Origin: Cyanobacteria bacterium UBA8803
Lineage (GTDB): Bacteria; Cyanobacteriota; Cyanobacteriia; Cyanobacteriales; Coleofasciculaceae
NCBI GenBank assembly: GCA_003505715.1
Contig: DNXU01000367.1
Location: forward strand, 21,151 to 27,036
Direction: 5' to 3'
Length of the DNA stretch: 5,886 bases
In this document: in pieces, positions 5,866 through 5,886 of the stretch
Layout: every line of letters begins with the position of its first letter
How positions within the stretch are numbered: position 1 is the stretch's first letter
Made by a program: the position numbers and the translations under genes
The notes under the pieces: model-generated
Databases searched by the model: none
What the model was told of the DNA's origin: nothing
The model's input: the letters and a program-made list of their open reading frames with translations, nothing else

Positions 5866-5886
5866 CCCTTCGGCTACGCTCAGGGT
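5866..5886. repeat. REP-like short palindrome, cut by window end
   Basis: CCCTTCGGCTACGCTCAGGG (5866-5885) has complementary ends CCCT/AGGG and resembles the CCCTTCG...CTCAGGG dispersed palindromes found between genes in many cyanobacteria. Only one copy is visible and the window stops one base later, so its full extent is unknown. Confidence 0.5.

Overview
The window is chromosomal DNA of a cyanobacterium. The evidence is a complete psbB gene (photosystem II antenna CP47) followed by psbT (a small photosystem II subunit), three copies of the cyanobacterial HIP1 octamer GCGATCGC, and heptamer/octamer tandem repeats of the kind common between genes of filamentous cyanobacteria. Filamentous growth is an inference from the repeats only.

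Layout. Positions 1-94 hold an AACAAAC-type heptamer array that continues past the left edge and supplies the last codons and stop of the first gene. Positions 83-2419 (minus strand) encode a complete glycoside hydrolase family 31 alpha-glucosidase with both catalytic aspartates. A 100-base divergent spacer separates it from a small plus-strand gene (2520-2861) of unknown function, whose stop codon also lies inside a tandem repeat. The gap from 2841 to 3084 holds two octamer arrays in opposite orientation, purine-rich on the plus strand first and then on the minus strand, around an AT-rich spacer. Together they form a large imperfect inverted repeat. A candidate promoter and a strong ribosome binding site follow, then psbB (3276-4805), a 23-bp-arm palindrome, psbT (4926-5021), a 260-base gap, and nrdR (5281-5826). 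The window ends in a short REP-like palindrome.

The genes fall into three unrelated jobs: maltodextrin or glycogen-derived sugar hydrolysis (GH31), photosystem II core assembly (psbB, psbT) and repression of ribonucleotide reductase genes (nrdR). PsbB and psbT are probably transcribed together, with the palindrome reducing read-through; nrdR is in the same direction but separated.

The most interesting signal is in the psbT-nrdR gap. By hand, positions 5048-5250 can be paired into a closed multi-stem RNA with a 20-pair closing helix and a chain of internal stems, ending 30 bases before the nrdR start. It could be a small RNA or an nrdR leader, and an overlapping local hairpin would compete with its closing helix. 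No novel protein system, CRISPR array or transposase is visible; the coding content is otherwise ordinary.
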